Shown: positions 1 through 7,388 of the stretch, one piece after another
Position numbering within the stretch: the first letter of the stretch is position 1
How the letters are laid out: every line of letters begins with the position of its first letter
NCBI GenBank assembly: GCA_023408075.1
Contig: JAEYKW010000025.1
Coordinates: 124,001 to 188,000 of the forward strand
Reading direction: 5' to 3'
DNA from: Bacillota bacterium
GTDB lineage: Bacteria; Bacillota; Clostridia; Christensenellales; SZUA-584
DNA length: 64,000 nucleotides
The notes under the pieces: generated by a model
Told to the model about the DNA's origin: nothing
The model's input: only the letters and a program-made list of their open reading frames with translations
Databases searched by the model: none
Made by a program: the position numbers and the translations under genes

Positions 1-296
1 TCATTTTCAATAGTGACAAGGACCGATTCCTCTGTCGATTCTTGTATCGAGAAAGTCCTGCGGTGCAAAGTGGCTTCAGTTAGTTCCGATTGCTCTATAT
101 GCCTGTCTACTTCGTTGAGATAGGATAAGTCCCGAAGCTCAAAAGCATTGAATAGGTCATAGAGCGCCTTTGAGATTTCAAGCTCATGCGGTACGCTCTG
201 GCCGTCCTGAAACGAGAGAAAATAGCGTCCGCTCTGATCCTTTATTGTATAGGGATTATACTTGTCCTTTCTACGTTTGGGATGATACACATCCAT
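1..296 (-). CDS. Sigma-70-like regulator of Tn1549-type ICE (3' part missing)
   Basis: The gene starts at 296 and runs off the left edge, so only the first 98 codons are visible. The translation begins MDVYHPKRRKDKYNPYTIKD and continues with segments such as YFLSFQDGQ, LYDLFNAFELRDLSYLNEVDRH and SELTEATLHRRTFS. This is the N-terminal pattern of the short (about 140-150 residue) sigma-70-like proteins found near the integrase end of Tn1549/CTn elements; the C-terminal region-4 helix-turn-helix would lie outside the window. The start is supported by a strong Shine-Dalgarno (CGGAGG at 305-310, minus strand) 8 bases upstream. That Shine-Dalgarno lies inside a long hairpin (see 305-348), so translation may be controlled. 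Its location fits a regulatory or recombination module lying to the left. Family recognition is from memory of the motif. Confidence 0.7.
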   Translation of the reverse strand, partial: MDVYHPKRRKDKYNPYTIKDQSGRYFLSFQDGQSVPHELEISKALYDLFNAFELRDLSYLNEVDRHIEQSELTEATLHRRTFSIQESTEESVLVTIEN

Positions 297-304
297 TTTT
301 TATA

Positions 305-348
305 CCTCCGATCAATCTGAAATCTGAAAAAGTCAGATTGACCGGAGG
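305..348 (-). promoter_or_regulatory. Hairpin sequestering the ribosome-binding site of the sigma-like gene
   Basis: The arms 305-320 and 333-348 are complementary at 15 of 16 positions around a 12-base loop. The 3' arm in the minus-strand transcript contains the CGGAGG Shine-Dalgarno of the gene starting at 296, and the 5' arm supplies the matching CCUCCG anti-Shine-Dalgarno. A stem this long would block ribosome binding unless it is opened, for example by a translating ribosome, a protein or another RNA. The pairing is seen directly; the control role is inferred. It could also be a DNA-level inverted repeat bound by a protein. Confidence 0.6.
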
Positions 349-903
349 ACCACGACAGCCTCTGCTGCCTATGGTTGTTGGGAAAAACGACGATATGAAA
401 AAACTTAAAAAAACACCCGCGTACAAAAATCCGCGAAAGGTATCAAATGAAAAATGAGCGCAAAACACGCTCATTTTTCTCATGATTTTATTGTAATGAC
501 GGTGGAATAAAACGTTAGCTAAGCTAGCATTTGCGCTTGTATATACCAAACGATACAAAATATTGCTTAAAGAAAGAGTTATCGGTTTCCTTTAGATAAG
601 GGCTTGACTTGTGGGAAATTGACCGAGCTTTCATATTACACCTCTCGCTACCATGTCCTTAGAAAATGAAAAAAAGAAACCATTTCTATAAGTTCCAGGG
701 CTTGTTCGCGAGCTGGGCGGGCCACAATTTTTTATCCTAAAATATAACGTTAAATTCCAAGGTAGAGCAACTCATAAAACGCTATATCTCTGCGATGAAC
801 GCGGGTTAAAAATCGCATCTGCAACGGTACAAGCATTACTGGATAATAAGGATAATAATATTAGCTGATTGCTTTACCGTACTTTAAATCCCAATAAGAA
901 AAT
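349..903. other. Intergenic stretch without a convincing gene
   Basis: Apart from the symmetric terminator at 451-477, I see no recognisable gene. A 36-codon minus-strand frame (524-634) has a fair GAGAGGTG ribosome site but an unfamiliar product. A plus-strand frame (692-868) is open for 58 codons without a proper start. Either could be a scrap of a decayed gene. The target of the riboswitch at 938-1033 might once have been here. Confidence 0.5.
451..477. terminator. Symmetric intrinsic terminator
   Basis: AAAATGAGCG (451-460) and CGCTCATTTT (468-477) form a perfect 10-bp stem with a 7-base loop. The T-run on each side makes it work in both directions. It separates the sigma-like gene from the riboswitch region. 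Confidence 0.75.
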
Positions 904-933
904 AAAACCCGCCACACGAAAAGGGCAGGTTTT
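904..933 (-). terminator. Intrinsic terminator just downstream of the riboswitch
   Basis: On the minus strand AAAACCTGCC pairs with GGCGGGTTTT (one mismatch) around a 10-base loop, followed by ATTTTC. It starts only a few bases after the riboswitch 3' end, the usual position of an expression-platform terminator. Confidence 0.65.
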
Positions 934-937
934 GTTC

Positions 938-1033
938 ATGAATTTTTGCAGCCAGGCTATCATCATGTAAATTACACCTTAGACCCTATAGCTTTGCGTC
1001 CCTGTCTTTTGACAGGTTTGCCCTAATATTTAA
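938..1033 (-). promoter_or_regulatory. Cyclic-di-GMP-I (GEMM) riboswitch
   Basis: Read on the minus strand, the segment holds the GEMM-I conserved blocks in order: AGGGCAAACC, a short hairpin (CTGTC-AAAA-GACAG, giving the tetraloop stem), GGGACGCAAAGC, then a second stem in which GCTAT pairs with ATAGC, an internal GGTCTAA, and the closing CCTGGCTGC. These match the layout of known c-di-GMP-I aptamers such as Vibrio Vc2, including the GACGCAAAG segment and the tetraloop receptor region. An intrinsic terminator follows at 904-933, suggesting transcriptional control. No clear gene lies directly downstream before the sigma-like gene at 296, and another terminator (451-477) lies between. The riboswitch is also collinear with, and downstream of, the glycoside operon ending at 1178. 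Confidence 0.85.
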
Positions 1034-1177
1034 GTAATGAAGATGCATGCGTTAAGGGTAAACTTATAGCACCCATCGTTTTATTATGGTATCAACTAAT
1101 CTCTTTAAACCATCTCCTTAGTCTGTCATAGCCATGGCGTAATGTTTATTGAGTATAAATGCAAATCTCCCCTGGAG

Positions 1178-2698
1178 TTATGCATCCAGCTCTGTTACCA
1201 CTTTTTTATAGATGCGTGGCTCCTCGTCCGCATCGTGCAGCGGGTTCCACACTTGCGCAAAGAAGGGATCGACTTTTGCCCGATTCTGATAGTTCCAGCT
1301 CTCTCTCTCACAGACAGGGCACCAGTGCCCGCCTTCCAGCACCAAACGCGGGCTCGCCTCAAATTCGTGCCCGAACGCGCAGCGGAAATTCAGCTTGGAT
1401 GTCCAATCGCCCTGCTGCATTCCATCTGACAAACATACGCCACCGCGAAATTGGGCAGCGCCTTTCACGTCCTCAATCGTCAGTTCGCTCTCGGGCTTTG
1501 TCTCATCATAGCCGTGATCAATGTGAACAACGGTATCCCAATCCGTAAAGTGCGTAATATCGTTGATCGGCGGTATCGCGTTCCACGCTTTCTTTGAACC
1601 CCAGTAAGCCGCGATATGATCTTCGCGATTGTTTTCGATGAAGTTAACTGTACCGTGCTCTGTCCGCGCTGTTTTGATAAAGCGCTTTTTCATAGCGCTC
1701 CCGATGAGCTTTTGCCCACCAGGCAGCTTAGTCATTATTCTTGATACCGTTGCTGTAGAACCGAGGCCCTTGAGGTAGGCATCATAATAGTACTGCATGG
1801 AATCACTTCTGAAATCGAGTATGTCGTTCAGCTTATCGCTATCAAGATAATACTGCCCATGAAAATTCCGTGTAGCAAACCATCTTGAATCCAGCGCCAC
1901 TGACAGATCATTAAGCCCGATGGCTCCAAACAGATCCCTGAACAGATGGTATGTGCTGATACGGCAGCTTTCCCCGCCGCCAATGTTGAAGATATGTTGC
2001 CAAAAGTCCTTGCCCAACTCGCCGTTCCTGTTCTTGAGGCAGGCATTTCTGAGCAATATAGCCGAATCGCGGTCCGATACGTATTCCAGCACATTGTCCA
2101 GGCAGTTATGGAACATGATCGCGTCGTCGATCTCGCTCATCTTCGGCCCGATGATCCCGGTCTGCCTCAGACTCACCCAATACTTCAAGCCCGATTCGAT
2201 CACAAGACGCTCCGCCGCTACCTTGGATACGGCGTAATAGTCGTAGACACTTGGCTTGATGGGATCTCCCACGCGACCCCAGTGAATGGGCGGCATGCGG
2301 TCACCCGTTTCAGCAACAGTGCCGATATAGACCAGCTTGATGTCATCCTGGCGTCCTTGCTGCTCAATCGCCCGCAGGATATTGCATGTCGAACCAAAAT
2401 TGATGTTCATCGCTTCCTTGGGATAATAGTCCGCAGCGGGTGAAACAAACGCAGCGACATGCAGGATAATATCCGCACCTTCGACACACCTGAAAACGTC
2501 GTTATAGTTGGTAAGGTCGCCCCAGTCAATGGTCAACCCTTTGATATTCATATATGGCTCAAGTAATTTCTTATTCTTCTCCGATGGGCGCGCCAGCGTC
2601 ACAATGTCCTGCTTGTCGATGTCCTTGAGCAGTTCGAGCAGCCCGAGGAAACCCATCGCACCCGTTGCGCCCGTTAAAAACACACGCTGCTTTTTCAT
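1178..2698 (-). CDS. SDR dehydrogenase/epimerase with C-terminal zinc-ribbon-like domain (copy 1)
   Basis: This protein of about 506 residues starts with an extended short-chain dehydrogenase/reductase domain. It has a TGATGAMGFLG nucleotide-binding motif near the N-terminus, VYIGTVAETGDRMPP around the catalytic Ser/Thr position, and YYAVSK as the YxxxK catalytic pair. Roughly the last 100 residues hold a C-x3-H...CPVC cluster followed by a conserved DPFFAQVWNPLH segment. The cluster resembles a zinc ribbon and is not part of a normal SDR. The paralogue at 26527 has the same layout. I chose the ATG at 2698 because AGGGG lies 7 bases upstream and it matches the start of copy 2. Its start overlaps the end of the preceding SDR gene. 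As the last gene of the glycoside operon it probably oxidises, reduces or epimerises a sugar or aglycone hydroxyl; the substrate is unknown. Confidence 0.8.
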   Translation of the reverse strand: MKKQRVFLTGATGAMGFLGLLELLKDIDKQDIVTLARPSEKNKKLLEPYMNIKGLTIDWGDLTNYNDVFRCVEGADIILHVAAFVSPAADYYPKEAMNINFGSTCNILRAIEQQGRQDDIKLVYIGTVAETGDRMPPIHWGRVGDPIKPSVYDYYAVSKVAAERLVIESGLKYWVSLRQTGIIGPKMSEIDDAIMFHNCLDNVLEYVSDRDSAILLRNACLKNRNGELGKDFWQHIFNIGGGESCRISTYHLFRDLFGAIGLNDLSVALDSRWFATRNFHGQYYLDSDKLNDILDFRSDSMQYYYDAYLKGLGSTATVSRIMTKLPGGQKLIGSAMKKRFIKTARTEHGTVNFIENNREDHIAAYWGSKKAWNAIPPINDITHFTDWDTVVHIDHGYDETKPESELTIEDVKGAAQFRGGVCLSDGMQQGDWTSKLNFRCAFGHEFEASPRLVLEGGHWCPVCERESWNYQNRAKVDPFFAQVWNPLHDADEEPRIYKKVVTELDA

Positions 2699-2700
2699 AC

Positions 2701-3714
2701 TCATTCCCCTTTCATGCCAATGGTTTCGGCCTTGCCGTCCAATACATCAAGGCAGAGTCTGATAGAATCGCCGATCGCCGCATCAATATCATCCGGCTCT
2801 ACTCCCAACGGTTCGCAGCCGAGGGACTTATCGATGAACAGGTTGGCGCACTGCAGGTCCGTAAATTTAACCATGTTGAGGCCGCCTTCGTGCCCGGCGG
2901 CCTTCTGCTGCTTCATGATCTTTTTGCCGCCTATGGCGTACATCCAGTTGGGGATCGTGATAATTTTCTTATCGGGACACCCCATATGCTTATGCACGAT
3001 TTTCAGCATTTCCACCCAGGTCATATTGTAATAGCCGATCGGATAGCAATTACCGCCCTTGTTGCGTTCCAGCGCACCCGCCATTGCCTGTGCAACTTGC
3101 TTCACCGTTACCATGGTGGTGCCGCCCTTCGGATACATCGTAGCGTTCTTCATGCCCCGTATCATCTCGACCAAGAACACCCACACCGGCTTGCGTCCCG
3201 GCTGCGTTCCGAAGATATAGGGCAGCTCAAGCACGGCCACATTGAAGCTTTCATCCGCGAATGCCACCGCCGCAACCTCCTGATCCCGTCTGCTGCGGAT
3301 GTACGGATGCCACTTGGATAGTTCCTTTTCAGGCCAGAGCTTGTCAAAGTATGCAAAATATGAACCACAGACGACAGTATGCTTTACACCACATTCCTTT
3401 GCCATACGCAATAAGCGCTCCAGCGGCGTGATATTGTACTTTTTGAACAGCTCGTAAATCGGTGCTGGCCCCTCTACGCGCTCGTCCACACCTGCGGCAA
3501 ACACAAAGCCTTCGCAACCTTCGAAGTGTTTCTTCAACTCTTCATCCGACATGTCCATATAGTTGCCGAATTCGATCTTCATCTCCGGTGGAAGCTGCGC
3601 ACCTGCGGGAATAGGCGGCAGTGCGATGGACGATACCTCATGCCCGCGCCGAATGAGTTCCTTCGCGGCCTCGCTCCCCAAAAGACCGGTTCCGCCAATC
3701 ATAAATACTTTCAT
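2701..3714 (-). CDS. Atypical NAD(P)-binding SDR-family protein
   Basis: This 337-residue protein begins MKVFMIGGTGLLGSEAAKEL, the GxxGxxG Rossmann motif of extended/atypical SDRs. The usual YxxxK pair is not evident: the expected region reads HPYIRSRRDQE, with Arg where Lys should be. It may be an atypical SDR with altered chemistry or one that uses its fold for binding. It lies 41 bases after the APH-type kinase gene and overlaps the start of the following SDR, so the two SDRs are probably translationally coupled. A role in modifying a released sugar or aglycone is inferred from the operon. A member of the NmrA-like or isoflavone-reductase-like atypical group is an alternative reading. Confidence 0.75.
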   Translation of the reverse strand: MKVFMIGGTGLLGSEAAKELIRRGHEVSSIALPPIPAGAQLPPEMKIEFGNYMDMSDEELKKHFEGCEGFVFAAGVDERVEGPAPIYELFKKYNITPLERLLRMAKECGVKHTVVCGSYFAYFDKLWPEKELSKWHPYIRSRRDQEVAAVAFADESFNVAVLELPYIFGTQPGRKPVWVFLVEMIRGMKNATMYPKGGTTMVTVKQVAQAMAGALERNKGGNCYPIGYYNMTWVEMLKIVHKHMGCPDKKIITIPNWMYAIGGKKIMKQQKAAGHEGGLNMVKFTDLQCANLFIDKSLGCEPLGVEPDDIDAAIGDSIRLCLDVLDGKAETIGMKGE

Positions 3715-3755
3715 GTTTAACCCCTTTCGCCAAATAGATTATTTAACTGATTAGA

Positions 3756-4751
3756 TTAGCCTCTTTCAAGCGCCGAAAGGCTTTTCATGGCCATTTGCCT
3801 TGAAAATAGCCTTTGGCCCCATCCGAATAAGTGCGGATAGCGATAGGACTCCGCCAACATAATCAGCCATAAGTATAGTTTGTAAATATGTATTTTTAGA
3901 ATGTCGTCACCGCTTAATTCTTTGCCCGATCCTGCATAACTAGCCCAGAAAGCAGGCTCTTCCCAAATGTTTTTGATAATCCCCGCGTTAAAATGAAATT
4001 CCGCCAGCGGATCGCCCCAAGCGGCACGCTCAAAATCGGTGATTCCCTGAATTTCATATTCCCCGTCCCTGCAAACGACAAATACGTTACCTGCCCAAAA
4101 ATCATTATGGATGAGTCTCGGGGCATGAACCGTCTCGAGATACTCATATGCCTTAGGCAAAACTTTTTCGATTCGGTTGTACGACAAACTGTATCCATGT
4201 TTTTTCGCATCGAGCAATATGTTGGGGAACCAGCTGGCATAAGCATCCTTCCATGATCCATATTGGCGGCGTTCGTCTGTTGTCAGGTATCCGAAATAAT
4301 CGCCCTTAATTCGATGAATCTGGGTTAAGTATCCTGCCAGTTCCTGCTTAATTCTGTTCAGATTATCCGGGCTTATCTTCTTTGCCGCCTTCTTCAATGT
4401 TTCACCCGTCATATATTCCATGAAGAAATACCGGCTGTTGATTAATGTTTTACTGAAATCGAAGTACAGCACCTTAGGCACTGGTATCGTCGTGTGTTCT
4501 TTAACAAGCCTGTACGCCTCTATTTCAGCAGCCATATTATCGCCTTCATGCCAAAGCAGAGGTGCCTCAGGGGACATGGAAACCTTTAAAACGATACGAT
4601 AGTTTTCGCCCAACTCTATAACATAGGCCGAATTGCACATTCCGCCCTTCAGCTCTTCAATCTGGTGGACGACTGTATTTTCACCGAAATTTGCTTTAAT
4701 GAGCATCTCTATCTGCTCATTCTTCAGGAGGTTCTTTGTCCGGCTCCGCAT
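3756..4751 (-). CDS. Aminoglycoside-phosphotransferase-fold small-molecule kinase
   Basis: This 331-residue cytoplasmic protein has the APH/choline-kinase catalytic loop HNDFWAGNVFV (HxDxxxxN) and the DFE metal-binding motif in ITDFERAAWGDP. An N-terminal lobe has VLKVSMS as the likely ATP-contacting Lys. The family phosphorylates hydroxyls of antibiotics, sugars, choline and similar small molecules. Within an operon of glycosidases and transporters, a sugar or aglycone kinase is as likely as antibiotic resistance; the sequence alone does not decide. It sits 39 bases downstream of a rhamnosidase gene and 41 bases before an SDR gene, consistent with one transcript. Confidence 0.75.
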   Translation of the reverse strand: MRSRTKNLLKNEQIEMLIKANFGENTVVHQIEELKGGMCNSAYVIELGENYRIVLKVSMSPEAPLLWHEGDNMAAEIEAYRLVKEHTTIPVPKVLYFDFSKTLINSRYFFMEYMTGETLKKAAKKISPDNLNRIKQELAGYLTQIHRIKGDYFGYLTTDERRQYGSWKDAYASWFPNILLDAKKHGYSLSYNRIEKVLPKAYEYLETVHAPRLIHNDFWAGNVFVVCRDGEYEIQGITDFERAAWGDPLAEFHFNAGIIKNIWEEPAFWASYAGSGKELSGDDILKIHIYKLYLWLIMLAESYRYPHLFGWGQRLFSRQMAMKSLSALERG

Positions 4752-4790
4752 TGTTTCCTCACCGCTTTGGATTGTCTATATGCCAACTGT

Positions 4791-7379
4791 TCAATGAGTA
4801 ATCGGATTTTTAATCTGATAAGTATACTCCCCGGAACCTACGGTGAATTCCGTTCCGTCTGGCAGGCATATCAGTGCTGTTGTATTGGCGGGTATTTCAA
4901 ACGTCAGCTCCACTTTATCTTGCGAAACGACCCAATCGCTTTTCACCTTGCCATAGATACTGTCATACTCCGCCTTCACATCATTCAATTGGCCTGTCAC
5001 CAATGGCCGCAATGTAAACGTGGTTTCATTACCGTCTACGTTTATACCCGCTGTAAAACCAAACAGCCAGGAACAAACGGCTCCCTTTGAGTAGTGGTTG
5101 AGCGAACCCAGGCCGCTCTCATTCAACCCTTCCCAGTTCTCCCATACCGTTGTCGCGCCCTGCTTGATTTGATAAAGCCAGCCAGGTGCCTTTTCTTGAA
5201 GCAGTGTTCGATAGGCCGCTTCCACATACCCGTTTTCAGACAGCATCTCCAGTAAAAAGGGCGTGGATAAAAATCCAGTCCCCACAGTGTAATTGCGTTT
5301 CTCCGTCAGTCGGGCCAGTCTTTGCGCGACATTGGTCTTGACAGGCTCATCGAGCAGGCCGAATGCCAGCGGCCGTACAAGCTTGGCAGGCCGGTCACTC
5401 ACGATATCCTCGTTCTTAACAAACAGATAATTGTAGGCCTTTTTCGCACCTGTGGCATACTGCGTATATCTTTGAGCATCATCCGCCTCACCAAGCACAT
5501 TCGCGAACTCACTCATACATGCCATCGTATACGCAAAGTAGGCTGTCGCTTCCTCAGGGCGCGGAAGCACCAGCGCCCTGACGCCTTCAAACTTTTCTTC
5601 TTTGGGTTCGCTCCACTCGCCCCAGTGCTGCCCCGTCGCATACGTAAATTTCCGATAGGGATTCTTTCTGAAAAGGCTTGTGATTCCTCGTTTCTTCGCC
5701 CTTTTAATAGCAAACTCGGCATACTTCTTCATCGCAGGGTAGCATTGTTTTATCAATTGAACATCGCCATATATTTTATAATAGCGGTAAGGAATAAGAA
5801 CAATTGCATCCGCCCAGCCTACCGACCCGTCAAGCATTTTGATGAACCAGCTTTCGCCTTCATATGGCGCAAGGCTTTGGACCAGGCCATTTTCCTTCTG
5901 CGCATCCATCATGTCACGCATCCACTTGCGCATAAACGGTGCAATGTTCATTAACATGCTTCCGGTTTCAAAAAATACCTGCGCGTCACCCGTCCACGGG
6001 TTTCGCTCACGCTGAGGGCAGTCGGTCGGCACATCCAGGAAGTTGCTTTTCATGCTCCATCGCGTATTTTGCACCAGCTTGTTTACGAGCGGATGGCTGC
6101 ACCGGAAATCTCCCGTTTCCGCCATTGCCGAGTAAACAGCGATCGCGCAAAAATCCCTGGGATCGATATCTCTCGGCCAGTTTTCAACCAGCACATATCG
6201 GAAGCCCATGGCACAGAAGCTTGGTTTATACATCTGTGGTTTATCCGAGCAGATATATGTAATCTGCTGGCGGATTGGATCTTTAGGATTTCTGCTCATT
6301 TGGAAGCTAGCCTGAGTAAAATTCCCATACTCGTCAAGCGCTTCGCCAAAGCGCAGAATAATCGTATGTCCCGGCGCGGCAGGTGCGTTGAATTCAACAT
6401 AACCCGCCATGTTCTGTGAAAAGTCCAGCACTTGCCTGCCATCAGGCGTGATCATCAGATTAGCCGCCAGCCGCTCCATTTCTCTCACCGACACATTATT
6501 CGAGCAGACAAGTCTGGTATGGTATTCTGTCAGCCTTGCGTTTTCCCAAACCGCAAAAGCACAGCGGGCATCATAGACTTCGCCGTCCTTAAGGTCATTT
6601 TCCCTCACTGGGCCATCGTTGCTCCACAGGAAGTTTTCGTCCGTGATGATCGTTTCGGGTATCCCGTCTGCATAGGTAAGCTCAAGTTGTGCTAACAGTT
6701 TTGTTTGCGTTCCGAATGTATTCTCCCGATTGTACGCGCCGATTTTTCCCCTGAACCAACCGTCTCCTAGTGCAACTATCAGCACATTTCTATCGGCATT
6801 GATCAGCTCAGTTACATCATACGTCTGGTATTGGAGGTGCTTATAATACTCGGTAAATCCGGGTGTCAGACAGTCCTGGCCCACTCGGCAGCCATTAATG
6901 GATGCAATATATAGCCCACAGGCTGTGATATACAGCCTTGCCTTAATAACCTTATGTGTTACAGTAAAGTCTCTTTTGAAATAATCAGCCGGAACCCTTT
7001 TTTTCTTATCAGGGCGAACCGGAGCTGTGATCCAATGAGCAGACCAGTCGGACTCATTCAGCAGCCCCATCTCAAACGAAGCAGGTTCGCTCCAATCACC
7101 CGCCACATCATTCTCATCCCAAAGCTGAACACACCAAAATACTCGGCTGCGGCTTTGCAGCGGTATTCCGGAATAGAGTATATGCGTCATACGGGAACTG
7201 ATCACTTTCCCGGTATCCCACGCCAAGGTTCCGTCATCAAACTCAGCAACGATCCGATAGGCTGTCTGGACGCGGTTTTTCCCTTCGGCAGCACAGTTCC
7301 AGAACAACCGAGGCTTAATAATATCGACAGCGATGGGATCTTTCAGATATTCGGTTCGTAGCGAAACGGCTTTTATCAC
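4791..7379 (-). CDS. GH78 alpha-L-rhamnosidase (copy 1)
   Basis: This 862-residue enzyme has the full GH78 layout: N-terminal beta domains (about 1-320), a jelly-roll domain (about 320-420), the catalytic alpha/alpha barrel (about 425-760) and a C-terminal beta domain. The acid motif reads DCPQRERNPWTGD near residue 450, the shorter QRER subtype of this loop. The likely catalytic base Glu is in TTVWENWEG near residue 745. The N-terminus MIKAVSLRTEYLKDPIAVD has no signal peptide, so it acts in the cytoplasm on imported rhamnosides. It is the most divergent of the three rhamnosidases, with only 9 bases separating it from copy 2. The enzyme releases L-rhamnose by inversion; which linkage and aglycone are unknown. 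Confidence 0.9.
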   Translation of the reverse strand: MIKAVSLRTEYLKDPIAVDIIKPRLFWNCAAEGKNRVQTAYRIVAEFDDGTLAWDTGKVISSRMTHILYSGIPLQSRSRVFWCVQLWDENDVAGDWSEPASFEMGLLNESDWSAHWITAPVRPDKKKRVPADYFKRDFTVTHKVIKARLYITACGLYIASINGCRVGQDCLTPGFTEYYKHLQYQTYDVTELINADRNVLIVALGDGWFRGKIGAYNRENTFGTQTKLLAQLELTYADGIPETIITDENFLWSNDGPVRENDLKDGEVYDARCAFAVWENARLTEYHTRLVCSNNVSVREMERLAANLMITPDGRQVLDFSQNMAGYVEFNAPAAPGHTIILRFGEALDEYGNFTQASFQMSRNPKDPIRQQITYICSDKPQMYKPSFCAMGFRYVLVENWPRDIDPRDFCAIAVYSAMAETGDFRCSHPLVNKLVQNTRWSMKSNFLDVPTDCPQRERNPWTGDAQVFFETGSMLMNIAPFMRKWMRDMMDAQKENGLVQSLAPYEGESWFIKMLDGSVGWADAIVLIPYRYYKIYGDVQLIKQCYPAMKKYAEFAIKRAKKRGITSLFRKNPYRKFTYATGQHWGEWSEPKEEKFEGVRALVLPRPEEATAYFAYTMACMSEFANVLGEADDAQRYTQYATGAKKAYNYLFVKNEDIVSDRPAKLVRPLAFGLLDEPVKTNVAQRLARLTEKRNYTVGTGFLSTPFLLEMLSENGYVEAAYRTLLQEKAPGWLYQIKQGATTVWENWEGLNESGLGSLNHYSKGAVCSWLFGFTAGINVDGNETTFTLRPLVTGQLNDVKAEYDSIYGKVKSDWVVSQDKVELTFEIPANTTALICLPDGTEFTVGSGEYTYQIKNPITH

Positions 7380-7388
7380 ATTAAGCTC

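Noticed and set aside
271..558. 95-codon minus-strand frame
   Set aside because: It runs through the strong terminator at 451-477, the RBS-blocking hairpin and the start of the sigma-like gene, so it is not a real gene.
524..634. 36-codon minus-strand frame with a fair ribosome site
   Set aside because: Product resembles nothing known and the frame is short; kept only as a note in the intergenic entry.
692..868. 58-codon plus-strand open stretch ending in TGA
   Set aside because: No start codon or ribosome site and no recognisable family; possibly a decayed gene but not supportable.
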